From Metallosphaera sedula DSM 5348 (GTDB lineage Archaea > Thermoproteota > Thermoprotei_A > Sulfolobales > Sulfolobaceae), in the NCBI RefSeq assembly GCF_000016605.1, contig NC_009440.1, forward strand, positions 558,001-622,000: a stretch of 64,000 nt of DNA, read 5' to 3'. The notes under the pieces are model-generated. The model was not told where the DNA came from. It was given only the letters and a program-made list of their open reading frames with translations, and did not search any database. The position numbers and the translations under genes were made by a program. Positions 34,545 through 44,134 of the stretch are shown here, in pieces (position 1 is the stretch's first letter; each line of letters starts with the position of its first letter).

Positions 34545-35077
34545 AACTTGAGAGACTAATAGTGGGATGCAAGAACCTCGTGAGAACTGGGTGGATGCAG
34601 AGGGGAGTGCCACCAAGTGTGGGAGAAACCGTAGCTGGGCACAGCTTTGAGGCAGGAGTCATTGCCTACGTGGTTGCCTCAAAACTAAGGGAGAAGGGTC
34701 ATAACGTGAACCCAGACCGGGCAGCCGTAATAGCCCTGTTTCACGATGTTGGCGAAAGTCTAATTGGCGATCTGCCCAAGTGGTTTACGGATAGGGCGAG
34801 CAAGGAGAGAATAGAGCTCTCTGCGATAGAGGAACTAGGTGTCGGAAAGGAACTCTTCCTGGAGTACGAGAGAAGGGATACACTGGAGGGAGCGGTAGCG
34901 AAGTTCTCAGAGATGATGGCTACTTACAAGCAGGCGCTGAGATACAGGAGGCAAGGTTACTCCGTAGATGAGATCATTGAAACCTACAATAAAAAATTAG
35001 AGGAGATGTGGAGATTGGAGCCCTTCTCGTCGTGTAGAAAGGAGATAGAGGAGATTCTCTTTAACGAAGACAAATGA
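34541..35077 (+). CDS. HD-domain hydrolase (5'-nucleotidase YfbR/HDDC2-like)
   Basis: 178 residues. Metal site: 'GHSFEAGVIAYVVASKL' (first His) and 'ALFHDVGESLIGDLP' (His-Asp), then a later Asp/Glu region; this is the YfbR/HDDC2 order 'VAEHS...HD.xE...GDi..'. Those enzymes dephosphorylate deoxynucleoside monophosphates. At the end of the MoaDE-ThiDN run with 4-base overlaps, so it is co-transcribed with cofactor genes; a phosphate ester in thiamine or nucleotide turnover is possible. Confidence 0.88.
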   Translation: MKLERLIVGCKNLVRTGWMQRGVPPSVGETVAGHSFEAGVIAYVVASKLREKGHNVNPDRAAVIALFHDVGESLIGDLPKWFTDRASKERIELSAIEELGVGKELFLEYERRDTLEGAVAKFSEMMATYKQALRYRRQGYSVDEIIETYNKKLEEMWRLEPFSSCRKEIEEILFNEDK

Positions 35078-35114
35078 TATTTAAGGACTTGTCCACTGTA
35101 GATATGTGATTACC

Positions 35115-35630
35115 ATGAATCTAGGTCCAGGGAAGAAAGCTCCTGAAATAGTAAATGTTCTTGTGGAGATTCCAAGTGGTTCCAACATAAAGTACGAGTA
35201 TGATGAAGAAGAGGGAGTAATCAAGGTGGACAGGGTTCTCTACACCTCCATGGTTTATCCCTTCAACTACGGTTTCGTGCCGGGCACTCTAGAAGAGGAC
35301 GGTGACCCCATAGACGTGCTAGTTCTAACCAATTATCCACTGTTTCCTGGCACAGTCATCGAGGTTAGGCCAGTGGGAGTAGTTCATATGAAAGACGAAG
35401 AAGGGGTGGACGAAAAGATAATAGCGGTCCCCAAGGAGAAAACAGATCCCACCTTTGCCAGAATTAAAGACATTACAGATATAGACGACGCTACCAAGAA
35501 CAAGATAGTTCACTTCTTTGAACATTACAAGGAGTTGGAGCCCGGTAAGTGGGTAAAAATCTCTGGCTGGGGATCGGCTTCCGAGGCTAAGGAGAAAATA
35601 GCCAAGGCGATAGAGAGGAAGAACAAGTAA
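35115..35630 (+). CDS. ppa: Inorganic pyrophosphatase
   Basis: 171 residues from ATG 35115 (in-frame GTG at 35106 also fits the promoter: GATATTTAAG at 35076-35085). The homologous start in archaeal family I enzymes is M-x-L-x-P-G-K-x-A-P, as here. Active-site stretch: '[16 protein letters not shown]', '[24 protein letters not shown]' region with the D-x-D-P-x-D Mg site, '[11 protein letters not shown]', '[11 protein letters not shown]'. Soluble hexameric enzyme that pulls biosynthesis forward by hydrolysing PPi. Confidence 0.96.
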   Translation: MNLGPGKKAPEIVNVLVEIPSGSNIKYEYDEEEGVIKVDRVLYTSMVYPFNYGFVPGTLEEDGDPIDVLVLTNYPLFPGTVIEVRPVGVVHMKDEEGVDEKIIAVPKEKTDPTFARIKDITDIDDATKNKIVHFFEHYKELEPGKWVKISGWGSASEAKEKIAKAIERKNK

Positions 35631-36895
35631 TGCTTTTTATTGATATTATCATCGTTTTATCTGCAATACTTTCATCCTTGTGGATACTTCTGGAGTCGTT
35701 CTACTATACCCGGGACAAACCTCCTGTCCCTAGGACAGACGGTCCCAGGTACAAGGCGTCCATAGTGGTGGCCATAAAAAATGAAGATCCTGAAGTAGTG
35801 AAGGGGTTAGTTGAGAACCTTTCAAGGCTAGACTACCCTGATTACGAGGTAATACTGGTTTCAGATGATTCAGAGCAGGACTTTGAGCGATTAAGGCAAA
35901 TAGAGCTACCGGAAAAATTCAAACTGGTTAGGAGGGATGTCCCCCAAGGTAGGAAGGCTGGTGCCCTCAATTACGGCGTTTCCCTTTCAACGGGGGAAAT
36001 CCTTGTTTTTTTAGATGCCGAGGCCAGAGTGGATCCTACTATCTTAACTAGGATATCTGCCCACTTGAGCCAGGCCGAGGCGATGGCCCTTAGACTAAGG
36101 GTCAGAGATCCGAAGAACAAGCTTCAGGTACTCTATTCCGAGATAACTGAGTTTTCCATGGACTCGCTATTTAGGGGAAGATACCTCAAGGGTCTTCCAG
36201 TATTTCCCAACGGATCAGCCTTTGCCATTAGATCCTCTACCCTGAAGAGGATAGGAGGGTGGAGAGAGGGAATGGTCGCTGAGGACTTGGAAATAGGGAT
36301 GAGGCTATTCCTGAATGGAGTGAAAGTTGGTTACGCCGACGACGTTGTTGTGGAGACGTTAGCTCCCTATACCTGGAAGGATCTTTTCCAACAGATGAAA
36401 CGATGGGCCTACGGATCTGGACAACTTTTCCCCTACAGTCTTTCACTGTTGAGAAGAGGTATGAGCGGTATAGAAGGTGCAATATATGCGAATCAGTGGG
36501 GAATTTATCCTGCATACTTTGTTATGTTACTGATTGCAGGTATTGTCTCTCCAGTCTTCTCCTCCTCGCTTCTTTCCTGGGTCTTGTCCTTGACACTGTT
36601 TCTAATCTCGTCCCTGGTCTTCTCATGGAGATCAAGAACTAGGGAGTATGACCTAAGGATTCCAGCTCTCATGATCTCAGCCTTCCTAACTGGTTATCTC
36701 CTAGGACTTCTTAACGCAAAATTTAGCTGGAAGGTCACACCCAAGGTAGAAAGAGAACAGGGATTATGGATACCGCTCGAGTCCAATATTATCTCCTATC
36801 TTTTTCTCTTGAGCGGAATATTAGCCCTAAAAAGCTATTTAGTTCAGGGAACGATTCTCCTGGCGATTTCCCTTATCTTACTAATCATACCGTGA
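35630..36895 (+). CDS. Membrane-bound family 2 glycosyltransferase
   Basis: 421 residues. One N-terminal membrane segment, a GT-A domain, and about five C-terminal membrane segments. GT2 features: 'VVAIKNEDPEVVKGLVENL', 'VILVSDDSEQ', 'GALNYGVSLSTGEILVFLDAEARVD' region (acidic D-A-E-A in place of D-x-D), 'GMVAEDLEIGMRL' (E-D) and 'QMKRWAYGSGQ' (Q/R-x-x-R-W type). A processive synthase-like architecture; it may make a surface or exopolysaccharide. Start overlaps the pyrophosphatase stop (TAATG). Converges on the secretion ATPase gene with 11 bases shared. Confidence 0.9.
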   Translation: MLFIDIIIVLSAILSSLWILLESFYYTRDKPPVPRTDGPRYKASIVVAIKNEDPEVVKGLVENLSRLDYPDYEVILVSDDSEQDFERLRQIELPEKFKLVRRDVPQGRKAGALNYGVSLSTGEILVFLDAEARVDPTILTRISAHLSQAEAMALRLRVRDPKNKLQVLYSEITEFSMDSLFRGRYLKGLPVFPNGSAFAIRSSTLKRIGGWREGMVAEDLEIGMRLFLNGVKVGYADDVVVETLAPYTWKDLFQQMKRWAYGSGQLFPYSLSLLRRGMSGIEGAIYANQWGIYPAYFVMLLIAGIVSPVFSSSLLSWVLSLTLFLISSLVFSWRSRTREYDLRIPALMISAFLTGYLLGLLNAKFSWKVTPKVEREQGLWIPLESNIISYLFLLSGILALKSYLVQGTILLAISLILLIIP

Positions 36896-38603
36896 CCTTT
36901 ATTGAGGACATCCTGGCCACTTCTTTCATGGCCTCATCAGGTCTCAGGCTATACTTTATAATGTACTTCTTGACCATCTTATAACTCTCTGGGCTCTGAA
37001 CGATGTCCTTGGAGGTAGCCATTAGCCTCAGGTAAAGTGCCCTTCTCTGTATCTCTTCTTTCACCTCCTCAAGTGATCTTCCAGACTCCTCCAGTCTGTT
37101 TCTCAGAACCTTAGCGTTATCCAGGTCTACCACGTGGTTATCAACTTTCGGATCCCAATTAACTACCCTCCTGAAATCTGAGGCAGTCACCAGTTCGTCT
37201 ATGGCTACGACCCTTCTCTTTAACTGTATCTTATCTCCTATGAGTACAGGCAATCTTCTCACGCTAATGATAATGTTGTTCATGGGTATCCACTCTGCAG
37301 GTATATTGAGTGGAGGGTTCATTAACCTCTTGACCGCGCTTTCTGAGTCGTGGGCGTGGAAAGTCGTGGCACCACCGTGACCCGTGGAGAGGGCCTGGAA
37401 CAGGATATAGGACTCTGCACCCCTTATCTCACCGACCACTATTATGTCAGGCCTGTACCTCAGGGACAGCTTCAGCAGGTCCATGAGGGTTATTTCCTTG
37501 CTAGACTCGCCGTACGCCTGCCTGGCGTAAAGCTGAACCCAGTTCTCCTGTGCCAGCTTTATCTCCGGGATATCCTCAATGGACACTATCTTCAGGGATT
37601 CCTTTGCCAGGTTAAGGATGGACCCCAACACCGTGGTCTTTCCAGCACCTGTGACTCCTATAACCATGAACGACATTCTGAGATCGATGGAATACCACAG
37701 GTAGGCTGCAGTCTCAGGACTCATGACGCCACTATTTATCAGGTCTAGAATAGTTATCGGCCTTTCGCTGAATCTCCTTATAACGAAGCTGGATCCTCTA
37801 GCACTAACTTCATATCTAAAGGTCGCTGCAATTCTGTCTCCCTTCGGCAATATACCGTCAGCTATGGGAGTAGCTATAGACACGGTTTTACCTGATAGGG
37901 AGATCAGCCTCAACACTATTTGATCCAATAACTCTGATCCGCTAATCTCCTTGTCCAATACCTTCATCGACTCAGTTATGGTAAGATTTGTGGGAACGTA
38001 ATCATACTCCCTGTGATAAACGTATACAGGTAAACCAATTCCGCTACATGAGATGTCCTCTACCTTGTTATCAGCTAAGAGGGGAGTAAGAACGTTATAA
38101 CCAAACATGTTTCTTAAGAGGTAATAAAGGGCCACTTTTCCCTTAGTACTAAGCTTGGTTATTCCACCAACCTGACCTTGGACAAGGCCCATGCTGGGCA
38201 TTTTGGCATTGGCCTGAAGCAGGATTTTAGCTATATCCACTGTGTCTTCCTTGCTTAATAGTGACCTTTCTATCTCTTTGATCAGATAAATGTAAGCACT
38301 GAAAATGTTTTGATCTATTGGTGGCTCTACCAAGACATACCTGAATATCCCCTTGTCCTGGTCGAAGACAATGAATGTGTGAGGATTAGCTATTGACAAC
38401 TCGACGTTGTTAGACTCAAAGGATGATTTAACTGATCGGGGCATTAAGCTAATCATGTCAACTTCATACTCAGACATAATCTCAGGTAATTCCTCGTAGG
38501 GCAATGTTATGGGATAGAGGCTTATAGGTAGATCCCCAAAGGTTAACTGCTCGGTCTTAGGAGAAGGCTTGCTACGGAATGGCAACGGTAGACTTAAATT
38601 CAT
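36885..38603 (-). CDS. Type II/IV secretion and type IV filament ATPase (GspE/FlaI-like)
   Basis: 572 residues. An N-terminal domain of about 200 residues, then the motor: 'GVTGAGKTTVLGS' Walker A, Asp box, 'IIVVGEIRGAESYILFQALS' Walker B, 'TGHGGATTFHAHDSESAVKRL' His box. Hexameric cytosolic motor that drives extension of archaeal type IV pili or related filaments. It is longer than typical archaellum FlaI. A TATA box of its own lies at 38628-38640. Which filament it serves cannot be read: no pilin is adjacent. Confidence 0.93.
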   Translation of the reverse strand: MNLSLPLPFRSKPSPKTEQLTFGDLPISLYPITLPYEELPEIMSEYEVDMISLMPRSVKSSFESNNVELSIANPHTFIVFDQDKGIFRYVLVEPPIDQNIFSAYIYLIKEIERSLLSKEDTVDIAKILLQANAKMPSMGLVQGQVGGITKLSTKGKVALYYLLRNMFGYNVLTPLLADNKVEDISCSGIGLPVYVYHREYDYVPTNLTITESMKVLDKEISGSELLDQIVLRLISLSGKTVSIATPIADGILPKGDRIAATFRYEVSARGSSFVIRRFSERPITILDLINSGVMSPETAAYLWYSIDLRMSFMVIGVTGAGKTTVLGSILNLAKESLKIVSIEDIPEIKLAQENWVQLYARQAYGESSKEITLMDLLKLSLRYRPDIIVVGEIRGAESYILFQALSTGHGGATTFHAHDSESAVKRLMNPPLNIPAEWIPMNNIIISVRRLPVLIGDKIQLKRRVVAIDELVTASDFRRVVNWDPKVDNHVVDLDNAKVLRNRLEESGRSLEEVKEEIQRRALYLRLMATSKDIVQSPESYKMVKKYIIKYSLRPDEAMKEVARMSSIKVTV

Positions 38604-38627
38604 ACTAGATAATATGGTGTAAATCTT

Positions 38628-38640
38628 CTTTATAAATATT
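38628..38640 (-). promoter_or_regulatory. TATA box of the filament ATPase gene
   Basis: AATATTTATAAAG on the minus strand in the 66-base gap, about 31 bases before ATG 38603. It lets the ATPase be made independently of the platform gene upstream. Confidence 0.45.
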
Positions 38641-38669
38641 CTTATCTGTTAGCTACAGGTAATAAAAAA

Positions 38670-40517
38670 TTATCCTGAAGGAGGTACAGTTGGTCCGAAA
38701 GTAAAGTGAACATGAACTATTATAATCATTAATATTGCAGTTATTGCTACCATAATTGCTGCGTGAATGAAACCTGTTGCTACTTTACCCTTTCCCAACT
38801 TTCCTACCAGTAGTCCTGCAAAGAACGCGTTTATCATTGAGGCTATTGCAGTAATGTAAACAGCCTGTGGTAGGAGGACTCTAGCCTCTCCAAGTGCACC
38901 CGAGGAGAAAGCATATGCGTTGCCCGTTATAAGGCCTAGTATTGCCGCCGAAAGCAGGTTTACCGCTATTATGGAGATAATTACACCAATGTAGGGAGTA
39001 TAGAGAAGTATCTTGACCTTACTTTCATATTCTCTCTTTATCTTTATCTGCGTCTCTACCTGTTCAGCTAGACTTTCTATGCTTTCTGGGGTGAGGCTAC
39101 CTATATCAATCATATCTGCCATAGAAACTAGAGAAATCCTTGACGTAAAATCGACTATTTCCTCGGCTCCCTTTAGGAATGCATCTCTAAGCGGGTAACC
39201 TAGCGAGATATATGCGTAAATCCTTTTCAATATATACGATAATTTCCCCATCTCCTGGCTCTCTTTTATGTTCTTAATTATCGTCTCTGGTGACAATCCT
39301 GCCCTTATGCCTTCAGAAATTGCTCGAAGCAAGTTAACCACGTAAGGGTCATAGCCTGTTCCCTTTTTCAACTCTCTAGACGTGACAATTGCAGGCGGAA
39401 TAGCCGCTATCAGGAAACCAATTAGTATGATGATAGTTACTGGCGTGACATTGCTAATATTCCCTGTAAGTGTAACAAAGGGAATAAGTTGCTTAGTTAC
39501 GCCTAGAAGAACAAACATTACAACAAGACCCACACCTAGTGAGATATAGAACGTCTTGTACGATGAGATCTTTCTCTCTGGAAACCTAAGTTGTGACTGT
39601 TCTGCCATTAAAATGAAAACCCCATCTACTAGGGGCAATATCAGAATCAGGATAGCTCCGAAGGCGTTAAGGGGGATAGAACTTCCCACTATGCTGGGGA
39701 AGAGAGCCTGCAACAATAATATCAGAAAGAACGTGATGTAACCCGAGGCTAGCCAGATTACGTAAGTTTCGCCAACTCCTGAAAGCCTATCCGCAGCCAA
39801 GGCAGCGCCCAGCTCGAGTTGTTTAAGGATATCCTTAGCCTTAGCAGATACTGCATCTAAGACAGGCGCACCGCTTCTCACTGCTGCAACATAGCTAACA
39901 AAGAAATCATTCAGAATCTTAGAGGGAGAGATTCTTATTGCGTGAAGCAAGGCGTCCTCCACGTTTTCTCCAAGAAAGTTTATCCTCTTAGAGACGTAAA
40001 GAAGGACCTGATTTATGTAATTGAACGCTATGGTTCTGGAGATTCTATCGAAAAGTATCCTAGGACTCAAGCCTGATCTGAGGAAAATTGTAAAAACTGC
40101 TGAGAAGGCGGCAGTTTCGGCATCTATACCTATTCTCCTGTTTTCTATGTTCTGAGATATATTCACATTCAACAGAAGATACGTAACTGGAGGTATTATG
40201 GCTGCGAAAATGATAAACATTAGACCTGCGACTGCAAACTTAGCTACCCTGAATACTAGATAGAGCTTAACGAGGACGTAAACTCCTAGAAAGGCAAGAA
40301 TTGCCGAAAAGACTGATGATACCATCAGATAGAAGAACATTTGAGCGGCAAAGAGCTGAGGATCGGTACTGAGACCTGCTAAAAGTAATTTTTTCTCTAT
40401 ACTTCTAGCAATAGACTTAACTATTCCTAATTCGTAAAAGTTTCCCATTATCCCGATTGATGGCTTCGCTTCTTTCTTATTACCCGCATTCCTTCTGAGT
40501 CCCTTTAATGCCATCAT
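38670..40517 (-). CDS. Type IV filament platform membrane protein (GspF/TadC-like)
   Basis: 615 residues. About ten membrane segments grouped in pairs around two cytosolic helical T2SSF/TadC domains (about 130-260: 'TAAFSAVFTIFLRSGLSPRILFD'-type helix bundle, and about 385-500: 'YVVNLLRAISEGIRAGLSPETI'). Two such domains are the archaeal FlaJ/AapF/UpsF arrangement, here in a rather long form. It anchors the filament and couples to the ATPase. It sits upstream of the ATPase, the reverse of the usual E-then-F order. Confidence 0.92.
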   Translation of the reverse strand: MMALKGLRRNAGNKKEAKPSIGIMGNFYELGIVKSIARSIEKKLLLAGLSTDPQLFAAQMFFYLMVSSVFSAILAFLGVYVLVKLYLVFRVAKFAVAGLMFIIFAAIIPPVTYLLLNVNISQNIENRRIGIDAETAAFSAVFTIFLRSGLSPRILFDRISRTIAFNYINQVLLYVSKRINFLGENVEDALLHAIRISPSKILNDFFVSYVAAVRSGAPVLDAVSAKAKDILKQLELGAALAADRLSGVGETYVIWLASGYITFFLILLLQALFPSIVGSSIPLNAFGAILILILPLVDGVFILMAEQSQLRFPERKISSYKTFYISLGVGLVVMFVLLGVTKQLIPFVTLTGNISNVTPVTIIILIGFLIAAIPPAIVTSRELKKGTGYDPYVVNLLRAISEGIRAGLSPETIIKNIKESQEMGKLSYILKRIYAYISLGYPLRDAFLKGAEEIVDFTSRISLVSMADMIDIGSLTPESIESLAEQVETQIKIKREYESKVKILLYTPYIGVIISIIAVNLLSAAILGLITGNAYAFSSGALGEARVLLPQAVYITAIASMINAFFAGLLVGKLGKGKVATGFIHAAIMVAITAILMIIIVHVHFTFGPTVPPSG

Positions 40518-40654
40518 CTAATTATTGCTATCTAGGTTAAAAAATGTTTATAGAATAACATCTGAACAAGGGCCGGGTGTAATTCAATCCTTCTCATGTT
40601 AAGATTGGACCAAACTTAGGAAATATTTTTATTCAATTATGTATAAAGGGTGTT

Positions 40655-41176
40655 GTGGATGCCCTTCAACTCCTAAAGGATGAATACGGTTTTACAGATG
40701 ACGAGTTACAGTATGCAGTAAATAGGGCTAAGGGGATAATAATGGGATTTGCCATGGAGTATAGGGCTAGAATCGTCCTGGAGTCGATGAATTTCGTGAA
40801 TATACGCTCCGTTGATCTTCCGACTCACGATATAGAGGCGGAGAGGGATGGTAATAAATACTTTGTAGAAGTGAAAGCAAGTAAAAGGTCACCTACAAAG
40901 GAGTATAGCGCCTACAAGTTAGCCATGATAGCGAGATTGGCTGGAACGCACCTCACCCTTCTGATGATGCCCAGACCTAGCCTCGTGGTTACAGAGGATA
41001 TACTAAGTGAACCCAAGAAGATTCTTTTGAATTTCTTTAGACTAGCTCTCAACAAGAGAACAGATGAATTAAGAAAATTCTTAGAAGATGAGAGAAATAG
41101 AAAGATAATACAGTCGTATGATAGGGTTATATTATCCACGCTACATGAAAATATTGAGAATCTGTCTGTACAGTAA
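40655..41176 (+). CDS. PD-(D/E)xK nuclease-fold protein
   Basis: 173 residues from GTG 40655. 'HDIEAERDGNKYFVEVKASKR' contains the Asp ... Glu-x-Lys catalytic triad of restriction-endonuclease-like folds, preceded by a helix with 'EYRARIVLESMNF' where the conserved Glu sits. C-terminal third is a charged helical tail. Archaeal Mrr/RecB-like nucleases look like this. It stands alone between divergent/convergent operons, so no restriction-modification partner is visible; it could be a repair nuclease. Confidence 0.7.
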   Translation: MDALQLLKDEYGFTDDELQYAVNRAKGIIMGFAMEYRARIVLESMNFVNIRSVDLPTHDIEAERDGNKYFVEVKASKRSPTKEYSAYKLAMIARLAGTHLTLLMMPRPSLVVTEDILSEPKKILLNFFRLALNKRTDELRKFLEDERNRKIIQSYDRVILSTLHENIENLSVQ

Positions 41177-41186
41177 TACATAAATT

Positions 41187-41723
41187 TTACAGGATGGGTT
41201 TACCCTTATAGGATGATCTATATCTGATCAACTGTTGTTCTGCTCTGTCAAGATATCTGTATACTGTTGAATGCTCCCTTCCCTTCACCAGCAACTCTAA
41301 CGCCTTCTTGGCTATGGGTATTTGCTCGTAATTACCCAGTAAAGTAATATAATGCCCTGAGATTACCACACTTACTCCTGTATACTCCTGGATTATTTTC
41401 TTGGTTTTTCCACCTTCGCCTATAATTCTGCCCTTCACTCTAGTCATGTTATCTCTGCTGTTGGAGATCTCCTTTAGGTCTATAACATCCATCATAACCT
41501 CCTCTCCCATTAACTTCAGAGCGTCTGATACAGAAACGCCAAGACCTATGGCCCTTATAACGGATACTACCTTGAGAGCCTGATACGGGTTCTGGTTCTT
41601 CGGATCTACTATGAAATTTTTCACCTTTTCATCATATATTATTTCTACCCCTCCCATTCTCGACAGATCGTCAAGGAGGGACTTCACGAGATCAAGTTTC
41701 TCGTCTGGCACACTCACAAACAT
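41187..41723 (-). CDS. KH-domain ribosome assembly protein (Dim2/Pno1-like)
   Basis: 178 residues, two KH-type units. The second shows 'RVKGRIIGEGGKTKKIIQEYTGVSVVI', where G-E-G-G-K is the RNA-binding G-x-x-G loop; the first unit lacks that loop and is the degenerate KH seen in Pno1. 'AKKALELLVKGREHSTVYRYL' is the conserved C terminus. Binds near the 3' end of 16S rRNA during small-subunit maturation. Last in the aIF1A-Rio1-Dim2 run, with 8 bases between genes. Confidence 0.95.
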   Translation of the reverse strand: MFVSVPDEKLDLVKSLLDDLSRMGGVEIIYDEKVKNFIVDPKNQNPYQALKVVSVIRAIGLGVSVSDALKLMGEEVMMDVIDLKEISNSRDNMTRVKGRIIGEGGKTKKIIQEYTGVSVVISGHYITLLGNYEQIPIAKKALELLVKGREHSTVYRYLDRAEQQLIRYRSSYKGKPIL

Positions 41724-41731
41724 TACTGCTC

Positions 41732-42478
41732 CTAACTAGATAACTGTAGCCTGTTTAATAATTCTTTCACAGGTACTACGTCAATCCCCCTTTCTTCAAA
41801 AAATCTATTAATATTATTTATATCTCTCTCCAACAGAGACAATGAGTTTTCTGCCCATACCGGAATGGCTTGACCTACATCTATTATGTAGGGTAATTCG
41901 TCCTTCACCATCACATTGAATTCACTAAGGTCACCATGGATCAGCTGAGCCTTGGTCACCATGACCTCTATCTGCCTTATAATTTCGTCATAGAGCTCCT
42001 GTGTGACTTCTTCCAAATCGACCAGGAGGGGCGCCTTACTTATACCATCTCCCACAAATTCCATGGCTAGTACGTTCTTGATGAGGAGGAAAGGTTTAGG
42101 TACCCTTACCCCAGCCTCAAACATTTTCTGAAGATTACCAAATTCTTTCCTTGCCCATGCATATATCATTTCCTTTGTGCTGGAGAATCTGACTTCTACC
42201 CTTCTATCTAGGGATACGTACCTCCTTATGGCACGCTTATGGGAAGCAGTAGAGGTATAGTAGATCTTTAGGGCAATGTATTTACCGTCTCTCGTCTTCG
42301 CGGGATAAACCTTTGCCTCCTTTCCTGAGGCGATAGCACCTAGAATAGATTCTATGTTCAGTTTCCTCATTACCTGGATTACCGCTAGGGAAGTGGAGGA
42401 ATCTAAGGTAGAGTCAATTGTCTTAAATAGGTCCTCGTCTCTTTCCCTTTTTTCTTCCCTTCTACCTATTCTATTCAA
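41732..42478 (-). CDS. rio1: Rio1 serine kinase/ATPase
   Basis: 248 residues. RIO-type kinase with short activation region: '[14 protein letters not shown]' (glycine-loop equivalent), '[10 protein letters not shown]' (catalytic Lys), '[13 protein letters not shown]' (catalytic Asp and Asn) and 'IIDVGQAI' (metal Asp). Those residues are all in place. It acts on pre-40S/30S particles in late ribosome maturation. TTG start overlapping the aIF1A stop; eukaryal-type order aIF1A-Rio1-Dim2 supports a shared ribosome-assembly programme. Confidence 0.96.
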   Translation of the reverse strand: MNRIGRREEKRERDEDLFKTIDSTLDSSTSLAVIQVMRKLNIESILGAIASGKEAKVYPAKTRDGKYIALKIYYTSTASHKRAIRRYVSLDRRVEVRFSSTKEMIYAWARKEFGNLQKMFEAGVRVPKPFLLIKNVLAMEFVGDGISKAPLLVDLEEVTQELYDEIIRQIEVMVTKAQLIHGDLSEFNVMVKDELPYIIDVGQAIPVWAENSLSLLERDINNINRFFEERGIDVVPVKELLNRLQLSS

Positions 42479-42801
42479 CCTCTAAGTTGATCAATTACGT
42501 CCCTACTAATTACTTTTTCCTCTATTAATTTCCTTATCTCGTCGTTCATATACCTATACACAATATCTGCCTTGGTGGGCTGAAAGTCCCACGGGGCAGC
42601 TAAGACTACGTCACCCTCCTTTATCCAGGTTTTCTTCCTCATCCTGCCAGGTATCCTGGCAGTCCTTTCCTTGCCGTCCAAACAGGCTATAATTATATGT
42701 TCGGCTCCCAGCATCTTCTTGACTACACAAATGACCTCTCCTTCTTCGGGTTTAGGAACATCCTTTGAGGGTGCTTGATCTGTTCTATCTTTCTTGGGCA
42801 A
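42475..42801 (-). CDS. eif1a: Translation initiation factor aIF1A
   Basis: 108 residues, OB fold. '[39 protein letters not shown]' region is classical eIF1A (shown in parts: [22 protein letters not shown]). '[12 protein letters not shown]' follows. Helps place initiator tRNA and scan for the start codon on the small subunit. TTG start at 42801; AT-rich TATA-like TTTTTAATATTC about 30 bases upstream. First gene of the ribosome-assembly operon. Confidence 0.96.
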   Translation of the reverse strand: MPKKDRTDQAPSKDVPKPEEGEVICVVKKMLGAEHIIIACLDGKERTARIPGRMRKKTWIKEGDVVLAAPWDFQPTKADIVYRYMNDEIRKLIEEKVISRDVIDQLRG

Positions 42802-42913
42802 CTACTGAAACACCATTGCCTTAACAACATGATTGAATATTAAAAACTTAGCTTATTTCTCGTCCTTAGAGGTATCACGAGTTAAAAATCAATTACCTTC
42901 AGAGTGGATTAGC

Positions 42914-44101
42914 TTAAAGGGGTCTAAGTAGCTCAAGGGCTATTGCTGTAGACCCACCTACACCGTGACAGATACTCGCAATTCCCCTAGTAGCGTTCAT
43001 CTTGCTGAGCACATTGAGAAGAGTGACCATAATTCTTGCTCCACTAGCTCCTATTGGGTGACCTAAGGCTATTGCTCCACCGAACACGTTCAATTGATCG
43101 TATGGCACCCCCAAATATCTGTGAAAGAGAACATTGTTTACCGCAAAGGCCTCGTTATTTTCAAAATAATCAAATTGAGTAATGTTCATGTTCAGCCTTG
43201 TCAGCAACTTCCTCACCGAGTAAAGTGGAGCCTCGGTGAAGCGCCAACTTTCTATACCAACCCATGAGTAACCCAATATTTTCGCCACTGGATCCACTCC
43301 AAATTCCTTCACTGCCTTCTCGCTCATGAGGACCATGGCCACTGCACCATCTGAAATTTGAGACGAGTTACCTGCGGTGTGATACCCGTTTTCTGTAAAC
43401 GCAGGCTTAAGGGAGCTAAGTTTCTCCATGGTGGTGTCTGGCCTGATACCCTCATCTCTCTCTAATTTACCCTCATCGAGATTAACTGGAATAACTTCCG
43501 ACTTGAACAGACCCTTCTCCCACGCCTGGTGGGCTCTTCTGTGACTCTCAAACGCCACCTCGTCCAATTCCCTTCTTGAAATGTCCCTCTCCCTTGCTAC
43601 CATATCAGCCTCTTGCCCCATTAGCTTAAGGTTGAAGGGGTCTGTAAGCCCGTCAACCAGCATTGTATCAATGAAATTCAAACTCTTTCCAGATAGAAAC
43701 TTAACACCCCATCTAACTTCTGAGTTGACCGCAAGCATGGATTGACTCATGGATTCCATCCCACCGGCGACTACAACGTCAGCGTCACCGCTCTTGATCA
43801 TTTGTGCCGCGTTAGTAACCCCCATCATCCCGGAGGAACAGACCATGTCCACACAATATCCATCCACTTCCCATGGTATACCAGCCAAGAGGGCAGCCTG
43901 CCTAGCTAGATCCTGACCATGACCCGACCTCAACACATTGCCCATTATCGTAAGTTCCACGCGAGAGGGATCGGTGTTAGCCCTCCTCAGCGCTTCCTTT
44001 ATGGCGATTGCCCCTAGCATCTGTGGCTTCACTGATTTCAGTGATCCTCCAAAGCGACCTATTGGAGTTCTCACCGCTGAAACTATGTAAACGTCTGGCA
44101 T
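42914..44101 (-). CDS. Acetyl-CoA acetyltransferase / beta-ketothiolase
   Basis: 395 residues. 'VDMVCSSGMMGVTNAAQMI' carries the nucleophilic Cys near residue 88; 'NNEAFAVNNVLFHRYLG' and 'GGAIALGHPIGASGARI' give the His, and 'GIASICHGVGGSTAIALE' the second Cys with G-G-x-x. Full-length, active-looking thiolase. In the 3HP/4HB cycle a ketothiolase cleaves acetoacetyl-CoA to two acetyl-CoA; M. sedula's proposed enzyme is recalled to be the gene at this position. Fatty-acid or amino-acid degradation is the alternative. Confidence 0.95.
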   Translation of the reverse strand: MPDVYIVSAVRTPIGRFGGSLKSVKPQMLGAIAIKEALRRANTDPSRVELTIMGNVLRSGHGQDLARQAALLAGIPWEVDGYCVDMVCSSGMMGVTNAAQMIKSGDADVVVAGGMESMSQSMLAVNSEVRWGVKFLSGKSLNFIDTMLVDGLTDPFNLKLMGQEADMVARERDISRRELDEVAFESHRRAHQAWEKGLFKSEVIPVNLDEGKLERDEGIRPDTTMEKLSSLKPAFTENGYHTAGNSSQISDGAVAMVLMSEKAVKEFGVDPVAKILGYSWVGIESWRFTEAPLYSVRKLLTRLNMNITQFDYFENNEAFAVNNVLFHRYLGVPYDQLNVFGGAIALGHPIGASGARIMVTLLNVLSKMNATRGIASICHGVGGSTAIALELLRPL

Positions 44102-44134
44102 AGTATCACGTTGGTATAGAAGAATTTAAACTTT

